64,000 bases of DNA, taken from NCBI GenBank assembly GCA_021613375.1, contig CM038726.1, positions 16,999,341 to 17,063,340 on the forward strand, given 5' to 3'. Position numbers and translations under genes: made by a program. The notes under the pieces were generated by a model. It had not been told where the DNA came from. It ran no database searches and saw only the letters and a program-made list of their open reading frames with translations. Below, piece after piece: positions 48,713 to 61,040 of the stretch (positions within the stretch are counted from its first letter, which is position 1; the number at the start of each line of letters is the position of its first letter). Source of the DNA: Megaleporinus macrocephalus (lineage: Eukaryota; Chordata; Actinopteri; Characiformes; Anostomidae).

Positions 48713-49267
48713 CTTGGCTTTGCCGGTGCTCTGCAGGATGTGCACCAGGGCGCAGGCCATCTCCTCCTTGTTCTTGACGCTGATGGCCGGTTCCAGAATG
48801 GAGCAGAGCAGCATGTAGTTGTTGGTGGTGTATTCGGCGAACTCTTTGTACATCTCCATGGGCAGGATGTTCATGCTCTGGTAGCGGGCCTTGATGCGGA
48901 TCATGGGGCCCGCCGTCTTCCCTTTGCCTGGGTTGGGCGTGCTGACGGGGTACCACTTCTCGACCAGCTGCCTGCTAGTAACGGTCTCCACTGGGATGTT
49001 CACCAGTCCCACGTAATTGTTCTTGTCCTTCTTCTTCTTCTTGTCCGAGTCTCTGTAGACGTGAACGGTGATGTTTTGGACGGCGGGGAGGTTGGTGAAC
49101 TCAAAGTGCTCGCCCCAGAAGACATTGTCCGTCTTGAGCTTGCAGGTGGTGCGGGCGTACAGGGAGTCGTCCAGGCACAGCTCGCAGAAGTACTTCTTCT
49201 TGGCCGGCAGGTCTTTCGCTTCGATGACCCACAGCCGGAGCGTGTTCTCCACCCGCCGACTGTTGTC
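48713..49267 (-). CDS. dab2ip: dab2ip exon C: C2 domain and start of RasGAP domain
   Basis: Residues 85-269 in one 555-nt exon, phase 0 on both sides (acceptor TTTCCAG/GAC, donor AAG/GTAAGA). It opens [20 protein letters not shown], the first C2 strand. Then come the [20 protein letters not shown] and FWGEHFEF strands, a Lys-rich loop ([10 protein letters not shown]) and the [12 protein letters not shown] strand. The GAP domain begins around [18 protein letters not shown] and the exon ends [10 protein letters not shown]. The C2 domain of this family orients the GAP domain at the membrane. Some residues ([12 protein letters not shown]) are closer to RASAL2, as expected for shared ancestry. A 207-codon open frame on the plus strand across this exon is a GC-driven shadow. 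Confidence 0.96.
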
Positions 49268-52200
49268 CTGGAAACAGGAGAGGAAACGAAGCGCGGCTGC
49301 TGGAGCGTTAAAGCATTAGGGCAGGGCAGTAAAAGATTATTACTGTATGAGTATGACATCTAAAGCGGCTACCAATGCAGATACGGCCGGCTGTTTGACC
49401 CGGCAATTAAATAACCTTCCGTTTCAGGTCAGCTACTCCTGTCTGGCAATTAAGATGGGTTCTGTTGTAGATCACTTCACGTCCTCTAACATAGAGGACG
49501 AAGACAGAAGGAGTCATAAATATCACATGACATCATGTGGCAGTTAAAGTCATTCGTTTCTGGGTGGCGAGAAAGACTGCTCGGAGACTCCAGGATCAGG
49601 CAGAGTGGTTTAATCTGTGATGGACCACCCTCACAGCAGAGGGGGTGCAGGGTGACAATATTTACTGTTATCTTGATACATTACAGGTGTGTCTCAAAAC
49701 CTAGTGAGTGTCTACATAGGCAGCATAGTATGCGCTCCCAACATGTAGACTGTCCCAGTTCTTAGATATCTTAAACACGCTGTCTACTGAGGAAACTTAT
49801 ATTGACCTGATTTTAAGGAAGCATCGAACACTTCCTCAGCCGCTAAGACAATCCCATGATGCAACGCAGGCAAATCTACGAGCAGTGAAGTTGTTTTAAA
49901 AGTTATTTTGATTCTTTCTGGGGTTTTAATGTGTTTCTTGTCATATAATCACACAAAAAAGTATTTTATTATCACCTTTGTAACGAGTCGTTCACCATTT
50001 ATCAGTTTTATTCTCGAGCCATTAGCATTTATGTTTGAGTTTTAAGCCTCAGGCTATTGTTTTGGATGCCGGACAATAACTTAGCAACCAGCTAAACCAC
50101 AGGTCGCGTGTTGCAGTGGGTGGGAACAAGCCGTGACGCAGTCTCTCTCTAACTAGAGGGTCTCAGTAATCTGTTTATGAGGAGAGATGAGGAGAGAACA
50201 CTGCTACTTAAACAGCTGCCTACCTAGACAGCCTACTTAGACACTCACTAGGTTTTGAGACACACCCTGCTTCACCTTTTTGACTTTTCTGACCAACAAA
50301 GAAAGCATAACTAAGCATAGTTCTTATTAAACATCCAATGCTTTTTCACTCATGCAGCTACAATAAGCCACACAGCTTTTTAATCTTTAAGACCCCAAAC
50401 CAGTCCTGAGCATGTTTTGCTACCTTAATGTTTAAGCTCACAGTTGATCCATTTCTGATTGGTTGCAGGTCTGTGGAATCTGGAGAATCTAATCTAGCAG
50501 TGGGGATCATGTATTCCTCTCTGAAAAGGAATGGAAAAACAACCCACATAATAACTATTTTTAAATTATATTCCTTTAAAGTGCCAAACGTCCTATGAAG
50601 CCCTGAAGAGCCAGCATGTTTTATTTTTTTTCCTGGTGACAATGTAAATGTATTGGCCTGGTCTTTACAGGTGATCTTTACAGTGACCTATAGGAGGCGC
50701 TGGAAGCTTCATTCTTCCCTCTGCAGTCTTCTGCAGGATATCTTGCAGGACTAGGCTGTTTAAAAATTGTGGATATTCTGTTTTAGCGTTCCCATCTGTT
50801 CCTGGATGACACTGATGAAGTGAAACGCAGGATTTCATTAGCTTGTGCAAATGAGCGCCGAACAAACCGAAAACTAATGAAAACGTATATGATTTTAATG
50901 AGCCTATGTACTCCAGCTTTGCTTAGACCACTGAAAGTTAACCGGCAGAGAATTTATCTAGCATGTGTCTTTTCTCAACAAGCTAACCCATCTTACCGGA
51001 GCTCTGTCTCACAAACAATGACTTTGCAACTGCAGTTGATGAAAGATCTCAATTGCAGACTATTTCCGGTAATGTCAGGATACCGTATAAATTAGTGGAA
51101 CAAACTAATTAATAAACAAATGCAACACCTGTGTTTTATGATTTGAAAAGATTATTGTTTTGTGTGCTTCTCTGAACCGAGACGGGGTTAGCCGGTCTCT
51201 GTCCAGATAATTACAGAATGACCGGCACTGTTGATTGGTGTAGTCCAGCAGAAGATCAAAATGACACCAGACTTTAGACTTAGACCTGGTTATAGTTAGC
51301 CTAGTTCAGCTACTTCTGTTCAGTTTGGTGAGCGTGTGTCTGTTTTATCCTGTAATACATACAATGTACACTGTTTAGTCACACATCTTAGTCGACTGAC
51401 AGCGTTCTGAATGATGAAGGGCCGTCTTAGTTAGAATATTCAAGACAAATGCAATTACAAAAAAACAAACAAACAAAAACCCAATAAAAATAAATAATGC
51501 AGCTAATTTTGATTGTTTATATTAAATGACAGCCCTCTCTTTCCAACTAATCAAACCTCAGATAAAGAAATGCTAATAAAATCAGGCAGCAGTGAGTAGT
51601 ACAGTACACTGGTCTGTGTACTAATGTGTATGAATACGGTGGTTTGACCTGTATTACTCTGAAAACAGCTTATGATCATAGTATTTCATAAATATATACT
51701 CTTTTGTATATATTTTTGATATATGTATATATACTTTTGATGTCAGCAAACTGCTCTGAAACAGTACCATGTTTTTTCTTTTTAACACCACTTAATAATA
51801 GTTTGAGGACTGAAGATGCCAAGATTTGAATCTATTCAGTTTTTAATGGTTTGCTATTCTTTTGTTCTACCGGTCGTCAGCTGTGCAGGACCTTTGTTGT
51901 TATAATTTAAGGTTAATAAGACAAATGTTTTTAATGTGAGGCAGATCAGTCCAGCACCTGCACTCTCTGATTACATAGACATGCTGCTGTCATACGTACT
52001 GAACGCTTCTTGGTGTTGAATATTGAAATAAGCAGGAAAGACTCTGAGGAAGACAGCACAGCTTCACAATGTGTTCTGTGTTAACTGGGCTTTTACAGAC
52101 GTGTAGGTTTCCCCCTCCCAAAACATGACACACTGGATTCTGATCACCGATAACACGGGCGGTCCTTTTCTTCTTTGGACTGGAGTCCAACTCTACGTCC

Positions 52201-53603
52201 ATTATTTAGATCCATGATCTGAAAGTCCATCAGACCACAGCAAGTTTCTGCATCAGTTCATTTCAGATTTAAATCCCAGAAAAGTTGACAGCATTTCTGG
52301 ACATGCGTTGGCGTAGCAAAATATTCTGGCTTTTTGAACCAAAATATCATAAAGAAAACAAATAAAAACTTCAAATGGACGCCTAGGACGAAGTCAGGAA
52401 GGTGGGCTTTTATAAACATATACAGTATATGTATATACATGCTAAATAAAATAAACAAATCAATAAATAAAAGGACACCAGAGTTGGAAGTGCTGTCAGT
52501 AGTGCAGTATGTAATGTTCCAGAGGGTGCTGTTTGGGACACAGCCTTACTGTCTAACATTCAAGTTAGTCGCTATACATACAGTGATTTACTGCCCTAAC
52601 TACAGTGGAATCAGCTTATAGGTAATATTTTAGGCGATAAGGTGGGCTTTTATTCATATTAGCAAATGTGCCCCCCCCATGTCAAACCCGTTCCTACGCC
52701 CTTGTTGACATATGACTTATATGACTTCTGAACTGATGAGCTGGTATCAGTCACAGAAACATGAGCTGTTAAAGCAGTGCCTTCTGAAGAGTCCCAGGCG
52801 TTCATTTGAAGATTTTATTTGTTTTCGTTATGATATTTTGGTTATGATGATTATGTGCGATACTTAAAATGGAACTGTCTGCTGATGCTTTCCTGAAAAA
52901 AGTGGTGAGCCTCAACCAACAGGGAGTGGAAGTCCTCAATTTGGTAATCTGGCCTTTAGCATTACAGAGCTCATCACACATTTCATGCTAATTATACAGA
53001 CAGAAGGAGTCTCCTCTTCCAGTCCTTCTTAGTGGACGACCTCTAATACCCTCCTTTCAGCAACACTACCAGTATCTGCCTGTGAATGCAGGTTGTTTCC
53101 CGCTGAGCATTCTCAAACCTGAAGGTAGGACACACCCTGGAAACCTATCGAGTAATTAAAATTTACAACTAAAGGACGGAGGAAACTCCACCACATCCTG
53201 TGACAGGCTGCGAAAGAGGTAGAAGAAAAAAACAACAACACTGACAGATACGACCAGCTCTTTTTTAAAGAACTAATTAGCTGTTGATTTGTTAAATAAT
53301 GAAAGATGAGGGCGGGGTGAGCTGTCTTACTGCCATCATTTCTTGGCGGGCTTTAAGGAGCCATATGTTTTGTGGCTCCCATGTCTGAGCAATGGTTTAA
53401 TTAAAGAGAAGGATGGAAAAAAAAACACCTGCCCTCATTTCAAGTACTCCGAAAAACTTCCCACTCTCACCATCTTTCCCAGTGCTTTACCTGTATCCTG
53501 ACGAAACAGATGTGATACTTAGCCAGGCTGTGTCCAAGAGCATCAGGTGTGACCAAGCCTCCATGCAGGAGGTGTGTAAGAGTTGAACGCAGGTGATTTT
53601 TAC
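49268..53603 (-). other. dab2ip intron B-C
   Basis: 4336 nt. Holds TIR element B copy 2 (49686-50267). The rest (49330-49680, 50270-53600) is unique, AT-rich, with no exon or RNA gene seen. Confidence 0.75.
49686..50267 (+). mobile_element. TIR element family B copy 2
   Basis: Ends GGTGTGTCTCAAAACCTAGT and ACTAGGTTTTGAGACACACC are a long, almost perfect inverted repeat extending through GAGTGTCTA / TAGACACTC. Co-linear with 28658-29244 over the whole length. 582 bp, no ORF. Confidence 0.85.
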
Positions 53604-53702
53604 CTTGTTTGGGTGGACAGCTCGTCGTAGGTTCTCCATCCATTTGTCCCTCTCGGCGGCTGAACGACATGAGAAGCACTTGCTGCCAGTTGAGGTGCTC
53701 AC
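53604..53702 (-). CDS. dab2ip: dab2ip exon B: last strand and helix of PH domain
   Basis: Residues 52-84 ([20 protein letters not shown]...[13 protein letters not shown]). The exon is 99 nt, phase 0 on both sides. The acceptor is CCCTGCAG/GTG and the donor AAG/GTAAAA. The Trp in the KWMENL helix is the PH-domain hallmark. Skipping it would keep the frame but remove the PH helix. The intron to exon A is 2580 nt and the intron to exon C is 4336 nt. Confidence 0.94.
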
Positions 53703-54324
53703 CTGCAGGGCAATGCATGGCTATCAGTCTCTTTCTTGATCTCATTATCATTTTCTCACACTGAATGAAGAAAAAGCCTATTTTAAAACATAAAGTATGA
53801 CAAAACAATCATTTTCACTTAAAAAAAACAACAACACGTAGAATATGACTGAGGTGACTTTGGCTGAAGCTTCCCATCTCTCTGCACCCCTTGAAGATTC
53901 CGGGTTAACAGCCGCTGACTATCCAATTACCTCCTGAGATTATACAGCCATCACGGCATGTGACATAAACCTAACATTACCTGCTGAACGCTAAACACTA
54001 CCTGTGAAAAGAAATAGTGTATAAAAAACCCGACTGTGTTCCATCAATAACTTAACTTAATCACAATGCTATTTTGAATAATGAGGCAGGTCGTACCTAC
54101 ATGTAAGTGTAGAGGTAATGGGCTCTACTGTCATGTGTGAGCTGATACTGATAACCAGTAAACAAGAAGGCTGAGAACCACTAACCCGTAACTGCACACT
54201 GTAAAGTGGGGTTAAATTTTGTGTTTAAAGTTTATGTTATACAATGGTACACAATTTCCTACACAAAACATGTTAAACATAAGTTAACGTTATGTGTAGC
54301 AAAATGCAAACACTAAACATTTGG

Positions 54325-54499
54325 GGGGCACGGTGGTGTAGTGGTTAGCACTGTCGCCTCACAGCAAGACGATCAGGGTTGGATTCCCAGTCCGGGCAGC
54401 TCTGGGTGGAGTTTGCATGTTCTCCCTGTGCTTGAGTGGGTTTCCTCCCACAGTACAAACACATGCATGTTTGGTTGATTGGTCACTCTAAATTGCCCA

Positions 54500-54564
<65 letters not shown>

Positions 54565-54663
54565 GCCATGCGATGGACTGGTGACCTTCCGACTTGCCCG
54601 ATGATGCTGGGATTAGCTCCAGCCCCCCCATGACCCTGACTAGTGGGAAGATAATGGATGGAT
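54325..54663 (+). mobile_element. tRNA-derived SINE
   Basis: The tRNA-like head GGCACGGTGGTGTAGTGGTT-AGCAC contains an A box, and GGGTTGGATTCCC at 54376-54388 is the B box of a polymerase III promoter. Then come the core phrases GGAGTTTGCATGTTCTCCC, GTGGGTTTCCTCCCACAG and CTAAATTGCCCATAGGTGTG, a (TG)n expansion and a tail GATGGACTGG...AATGGATGGATAAA. This layout is typical of a very common fish SINE. Confidence 0.85.
54503..54562 (+). repeat. (TG)n expansion inside the SINE
   Basis: 30 TG units at the place where the SINE consensus carries a short GTGTGAG run. Confidence 0.95.
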
Positions 54664-55189
54664 AAACATTTGAACCTTTATTCAAAATAACTATTAGGAA
54701 ATGATGGAAAAAATTAAATAAATTAAATAATTAACTATTAAACACATATTTTAAACTCTCTTATTTGGACAGTAACCCTACTCTCACCAAACTAATGTGA
54801 TGTTTGGGGCTGTGTGCAGGAGTCCCGCTTCTTTGGGTACAGTGGCGAGTGGAAAACTGCACACGACTACATCTACAGATAAAGTGGTTGAGCGAGAGTG
54901 GGGGGAGTGGCGTAACGAGCTGTGGATACACAGGCTGCACCATCATTACTACTTATTTTTCAACTATATGCACCACTCGCTACCTGCATCTCTCGCACAC
55001 CAGAGCAGATGGACACCAACGCTTTAAATTGGTTTTACTCGACACACGGTCTGTGTTCATGTGATTTTGATGACCTGTGAAATCCAGATGGAGAGCAGGG
55101 AGTGGAAAACAGAATGGACTTTGGAGGCTTGTGCTGGTTCAGATGATATTAGGATATTACGAGAGAAAAGTCTACACAGAAAATAACAA

Positions 55190-55345
55190 CATATTGTCGC
55201 TGCCCAAAGAAAAAGTATCCCCGAAACGGCAACTTTACAGCAGAGGACAAAAACTTTCTTTACTAGAAAATTGTTTCCTTTTGTTTAAAGTGGTTTTGGA
55301 GCATTTCTATTGCTACAATCTTCATGAAAGTTTGCCATAAATGTT
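55190..55345 (+). mobile_element. MITE family A, diverged partial copy
   Basis: ATTGTCGCTGCCCAAAGAAA followed by ACGGCAACTTTACAGCAGAG and TGGAGCATTTCTATTG: the left end and body phrases, with no clear right end. Confidence 0.5.
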
Positions 55346-55886
55346 AAGCACAACTTTAGACCTTAAATTATGGAGCAAACAAAAAATCAACACATACTTT
55401 TTTTCGATGTTGGGTGTGATCCGAATGTTATGAAGAGGAGTGATGAACTGTGCAAAATACTTTTTAGATTCTTATTATTTTGCCTTCCACCTTATATATT
55501 AGGGATCTAACGATGTGTAGCCTATGTCACTGTGAGCTGCAGCATAGCGTGGCAAATACACTAGTGGGCAATGATAGAAAGTTGGTCTTGTGGCATTAAC
55601 ATGTACTGTCCCTTTAAATATTAACTTTGTTTTTGTTTTTTTTAAAAACTACTGTTTCTGTACTGAGAGGATACTAGTTTAGGGTTTTAATGATTTTTGT
55701 CATAGAAAATACTTTGAAATAGACACAGATTTTGAAGAAAGCTGTCCCCACATGCCCCTGCTTCTAATTAGATTGCTTGTGCACGATATACTGACAACAA
55801 ACAAGTTTAAAAAAAGATTCTGATAAAATGCTAAATATTCCAATCTGATTATTGGTTGGCCTGATAATCAGATGATGTATTTACAC

Positions 55887-56090
55887 TATATCATCACTAT
55901 CCAAAGAAAATCATGTATCTCCATCTCCGATGATTTTTATTTTTCTCTATCATTTAAAGGAGGTAGGTGCCCTTTACGCTGTACAAAGTTTTGTTGAATG
56001 GACCAATGAAAATGCTCCAAAATTCTGGTCCATTAAAAGTAAAGACAGTTTTTGTCCTCTCCTGTGAAGTTTTTGGTTTCGGAGGACGAT
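55887..56090 (+). mobile_element. MITE family A copy 4
   Basis: Left end TATCATCACTATCCAAAGAA, body GAATGGACCAATGAAAATGC and GTCCTCTCCTGTGAAG, right end GGACGATATAC. Shorter and more decayed (about 204 bp). Confidence 0.7.
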
Positions 56091-56282
56091 ATACAAGACC
56101 ACAGTGCACAGCATTATTTAAGCATTACTTACATCAACAAACAGCAAACAGTATTTAGATGCCTTATATTTGAGGCATACCCAGTCCAGTCTAAACGGAT
56201 GCTGGCAGAATATTAAAATCTAAATGAATCTACACGCCAGTTAAGTGGCAGTAAGCCCTCATGGCTGTGCGTGGGTGTCTAC

Positions 56283-56436
56283 CTCAAAGCAGTAGTCCTG
56301 GCCCAGGATGGAGCTGTGTACGGGCTTGATAAGGACCTCCTCCTCCATGCTGAGGTCCAAAGCTTCCACTGCACTACTGGGACTAAGCAATGACTCGTGA
56401 GAGCGTGACTCTTTCAGTCTCGGCATCAGATGAGAT
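56283..56436 (-). CDS. dab2ip: dab2ip exon A: C-terminal part of PH domain
   Basis: Residues 1-51, starting [17 protein letters not shown] and ending GQDYCFE. The exon is 154 nt. Its first base (A) completes a split codon from an exon outside the window, and it ends in phase 0. The acceptor is TTCTCAG/A and the donor GAG/GTAGAC. In DAB2IP and RASAL2 this stretch lies inside the PH domain, between its first strands and the C-terminal helix, and includes the highly conserved acidic linker (LDLSMEEEV). It is nearly identical to the mammalian protein as I recall it. The reading frame is open further upstream but without similarity, so the acceptor sets the exon start. Confidence 0.93.
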
Positions 56437-57179
56437 CTGAGAATAGAAGGGAGAAAAACAGAAGGACGGCAATGAGTGACCACCATAAAGTCATCAAGGC
56501 AAAAATCAGGATATGTAGTCATTTGTTCCAAAAGACATGAATCTCCCGGCATTGCATGCCATCCATGAGATCAAGTCATAATGGCTAAAAGTGGATTTCT
56601 ACAGAATCTGTGAGATTACCTGGCAGTGAGAAGCCTCTGTTACTTGTTAGCTGTGTTAGTTAAAAAAAAAAACATTAGGGAGACAAACTTCAGAGACCAA
56701 ACATGTCTTGGCTGATGGACTTCATCTGGGACGAAGAGAAGTGAAGCATACGGAACGCAAATATATGAAGCAATACTTAAAATAAATGTGAAAAAAAAGT
56801 ATAATCATTTTAGTGAGAAAATAGCTCCCATTACCTGCTGCGGCCATCAAGAACTTAAATTACCTTCCCAGAGTTCTAATTAACTATTTATGAGTCCAGC
56901 TAAATGTAATTCTCCACTGAGACAGCACAGCTGTGCAAGCTGAAACTTAATGAAACGCAATGATGGATGGGACTGTGTCACTTTACAATTTATGTTTAAG
57001 TAAGAGAGGAGTACACGCGCATGATGTATACACATATGTTCCCTAACAGACGTTAATGCATGACATTAAATGAAAGTATGATACGTATATACTCCTTATG
57101 CTTATATAACCATGCAGTACAACAGGTGGCGCTGTCACAGGAAGCCACCTTCGCCAGTTCATGACATTTCTGCCCTGTT

Positions 57180-58002
57180 ATATGTGCAAATGCTAGTATT
57201 GTGAAATGTGATAGTGTCAGGTTCAACACCAGTTCAGCTATGAAGCAGTAGATCCCATGAACTCATACAGAGCAGCTGCCAATCCTCTGCGTCAGGAACT
57301 TCATAAAATGGTACTTCCTCGCAGAGCAGCTGCACACAAGCCTGCGATCACGATGAGTCATGCCAAGCGTCAGCTGGAGTGGTCTACACCATGCTGGAGC
57401 CTGGAGCAGTAGAAACGTGTTCTCTGGGGTGATGAACTACGTTAAACTACCTGGCAATGTGATGGACAAATCCAGGTTTGGTGGAAGCAGGAGAACGCTG
57501 CCTACCAGAATGCATAGCAGTAGAGTTCAGGATCCAGTCTGGGGCTGTTTTTCAGGATACGGGCTCGGCTTAATGTCACAGCACAATTAGATACTTATAA
57601 AAACTCTATGCTGCAAAGTTTGTGGCGACAGTTTAGAAGAAGCTCTTTCCTGTGCCAGCACGACTGTGCCCAACTGCACAAAGCGGTGCTCCATACAGGC
57701 ACAGCATGACGAGCCTGGTGTGGAGAACAGACCTCTGACCTCATCCCCTCTGAATACTTTTGAGATTAAATGGAACGTCGACTGTGAGCCAGGCCTTCTC
57801 GTCCAACATCCCTGTCTGATTTTACAAAAGCTGCTTTGACTGACCGGGCACAAATTCTCACAGACCCACTCCAAAATCCTGACTAAACCCATCCCAGAGG
57901 AGTAAAGGCTGTTCCGGCTCCACATGAGACGTAACTCTACATTAATGCTCATGGTTTTGGAAAGGAATGTCCAACGAGGCCAAATACTTGTAGTAGAGTC
58001 AA
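57180..58002 (+). pseudogene. Tc1-like transposase relic, third family
   Basis: Follows an active fish Tc1 gene from the HTH end to the 3' terminus: GAGCAGCTGCACACAAGCCT, GGAGCAGTAGAAACGTGTTC, GTCTGGGGCTGTTTTTCAGG, CTGTGCCCAACTGCACAAAG (DNAPxH region, mutated) and ATTAATGCTCATGGTTTTGG near the end. Many frameshifts, a deletion in the middle, and stop codons. The 184-codon minus-strand frame opposite it is a shadow. Confidence 0.75.
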
Positions 58003-58059
58003 AATTAGAACTAAGAAAGTGCATTTTCTGAAGGAAACGCAGGACAGTTGTGCATAAAC

Positions 58060-58420
58060 GGCATAGAGGAGTGCGGGGACAGTGTGTTTGGGGATCTGCC
58101 CTGAGTGAGTACAGGCAGTTTGGCGGCTCTAAGTTGAGCAAAACCGTAATGTTTGGCTTCGGACGGAAATGAATGGCATCCTATAGGAGGAACGAGGGAT
58201 GAATAAACAACATATAGACGAGTGTGGGTCAGTATGTCTAGCGCTTGGGCATCTGCATTAAAAGCTATAGATAGAAGTACATGCAGTTTGGAGGCTGTAG
58301 GATAAAGGAAACCATGAGGTTTGGATGTGACTGGAAATGAATAGGACTCTATGGGGAATAAGGAGGGATGGAAAAAAATGACAAACAGACGAGTGTGGGT
58401 CAAACTAACACTATAGTCAT
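58060..58420. repeat. diverged tandem repeat, unit about 174 bp
   Basis: GACGAGTGTGGGTCA at 58217 recurs at 58391. GCAGTTTGGCGGCTCTA and GCAGTTTGGAGGCTGTA, and GGAAATGAATGGCATCCTAT and GGAAATGAATAGGACTCTAT, mark two to two and a half units. Confidence 0.6.
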
Positions 58421-60785
58421 GGTAGGGAGATTGCCCTGAATCAGTGTATGCGAAACGGTGTCTGTTGGTCGAGGAGAAGTGCAGTAAATTGGTATGCACT
58501 TTTCCATCCTATTCATTTTCTATGGAAAAAAAATCTAGAAAAAATCTGCTGTTTTCTAGAATCCGTGCATCCCATCAAAAAGCTGTATACAAGCCGGAAT
58601 CACACAATAATACCAGACAATCTGGAATTGGAATTGTGTTGATATTTCGCAAGCTGCGGGACGAGTTACACGGTGAAGATCTGACAGAAAGTAAAAAACG
58701 AAGAATTGTTTTCTGCAATTTGCTTGTTTTGTCAAATTCATCGAGCAATGAATGAAAAGTGGTGTCTTTAACTGCTTGATGTTATTGGCTAGTAAAACGT
58801 GCTATGGCCATGACAAGCTAATTAGTGCTTAATCCCAAAAGCAAATTATCTCTTCATCTAAGTTTAGAAACAGTGTGAAACCTACACTTCAACGTCCATA
58901 ATCAAACCAAACCAGGCCAGTAAAGAGTAGATAAACGAGTGGGTATGGAAAGATAGTATAGAATATGAATGTCATTAACCGTGTATACGTATAGAATATG
59001 AACACAAATTCTGAACACTGTCTTTTTGCTCCCGTCATATTAATTCAACATGAACAGCGTTTATAATGTGCTGTAATACGACTGTAACAAGCATGTCATT
59101 GGAGACTCATGTTAAGTAATGCGAGATGTTTGTGGCTGTAATGTGAGCAGCAGGGGGGCAAGACTAAATTGCAACAAGCTTTCATCTGCGTAATATTGTG
59201 CAATACTGGCAAAAGTGCAATGATTGGTATTCATATTATATTATATTGGGCTGTTTATATTCATAGAGGAATTCACACAGCCAGGCAGTTTGAATATTGC
59301 AATAATGTCATACCGTTTAAGAACATCTTGTCAGAGAATTTCATTTGCAGAGGATTACATGAACCTATTTAGATGTATTTCATTGTTGTGCTAAGAAAAG
59401 CTCAGATGCTGAAATTGGTAAGTCTATACTTTAATGTGTGTTAACAAGATAGTTGGCATGTTCCCACAATGTACAGCTAGCTTTTTCACAGCCTGAGTAA
59501 TTAACAGGCCAAACTACCCACTGCCTTTCACCAAACTCAGCAGTTGTCCCATAAGTTTTGTTCCGTTTGGATACCAATTCCTGGTGGATTTTCTTGTCAC
59601 GTGGTGACATTTTTCCACATTAGCTTTCTAAAGTATTGTACACTGTATTTAGTCTTCTAGCATGTACATCACTGCTAAATATTGCTATAACTTGTAGACA
59701 TGTAGGGTGATATCCTACATTAGCAGCATATTTACTGTAGATAACATACTATACATATTGTACATAAGACTGAACAACACTAAAACACTACTGGAAATAA
59801 AAAACAGTATATGTATTCTCCGGATCGCTGTGCTTTTTCAGTATGGTGGACATATCCATAAACAAGACCCTAAATTCAGTGAAGTCGTATTTACTTGTAA
59901 CACACCTGGTGTATATATATATATATATATATCTCGAATGAGCATCTGAATACAGCATAACTGTTGTTTTAGAATCGGCTTGTAGCAGCTGCGCATGCTG
60001 TGACATTAAATTAAACATTTACATGACAGTCATAAATAAAACTACATTTTTTAGAATCTGATACTTTTTTATTTAGAAATGTTTTTATTTAATAACAATA
60101 TTTATTATATAAATTAGTGTTGTGTGGTTCAATCTTAGAAAAAGAAAGACAAAACACATGTTCAAAGAGAAAATATGATGAATATTATTTAAATTATGGG
60201 TTTACTGCCACCAAGGAACGTGGGGAGTTTAGGTTGCAATGGGTCACCCCTAGCAGCCATGCTTACCAGCCATGTTTACGAATGAAGACATGAAAATTGA
60301 GCGAACTCAACCAAAATTGTTCATTTTCACTGTATTTTGTATCATTACTTTTTTGCCAGTGAAATAAAAATAGACAATAAAAGTTTAGTACAAAATGTGA
60401 TGATTTGAGCTGATGTGCTGCAGTAATTTGCATATCAAGTCAGTTTTAGATGCTGGGGAGTGGCAGGGGGTCTCAGTAGAGAAAGTTTTGATACCTCTGA
60501 CCGACAGTGAGGACACTCAGCTTGCTCACGCTGGGTGTTATACAGCTGTCACAATTAGAGCTGAAAAACTCGGTAATTTGCTTTGTGTAGACGTTAATTA
60601 TCTCTTACTTTCTAATTAACATTAATTCATATCAATACAGCTCAAAGAAACAAGACAGATTTGTGAAATAGTAGCTGAAGAAAGTTCTTAGCTGTAGGAA
60701 TACCATGTAGCAACAATATATAACAATAACAAAGAACCTCATTAGTTAATATAGTTAGCTTGTTCCATATGCGAGGTCTTTTATA

Positions 60786-61040
60786 TATATCATCACTGTC
60801 CAATGAAAACCACGCTTCTCCATTTTTGTCCATTTCAAGTTTTCTATCATTTGAACATATCAATGGTTGTTTACATTGTGTGAAAATTTCATGATGAATG
60901 GACCAATAGAAGTGCTGCAAAATAGCTTGGAAAAAAATCTGGTTCCATTGACTTACATTGAAAGTAAAGTATGTTTTTGGTCTCTCCTGTAAAGTTGCAA
61001 TTTTGGGCATACTTGTTTTTCATTGGACAGCGACGATATA
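60786..61040 (+). mobile_element. MITE family A copy 5
   Basis: Left end TATCATCACTGTCCAATGAA, right end TTTTTCATTGGACAGCGACG, flanked by TATATA on both sides. Full body (TTTACATTGTGTGAAAATTT, GACCAATAGAAGTGCTGCAA, GTCTCTCCTGTAAAGTTGCA). 255 bp. With copy 1 it is the best preserved. Confidence 0.88.

Larger units (their letters stand above)
53703..56282 (-). other. dab2ip intron A-B
   Basis: 2580 nt holding a SINE (54325-54663), two copies of MITE family A (one diverged near 55190-55345, one at 55887-56090) and AT-rich unique DNA. Confidence 0.75.

Noticed and set aside
48740..49363. 207-codon open frame on the plus strand
   Set aside because: It is exactly antisense to the conserved C2/GAP exon of dab2ip. 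Codon constraints on the real strand explain the open frame, and its translation has no family features.
57587..58499. 184- and 162-codon minus-strand frames
   Set aside because: They lie opposite a decayed plus-strand Tc1 transposase and a diverged tandem repeat, and resemble no protein.
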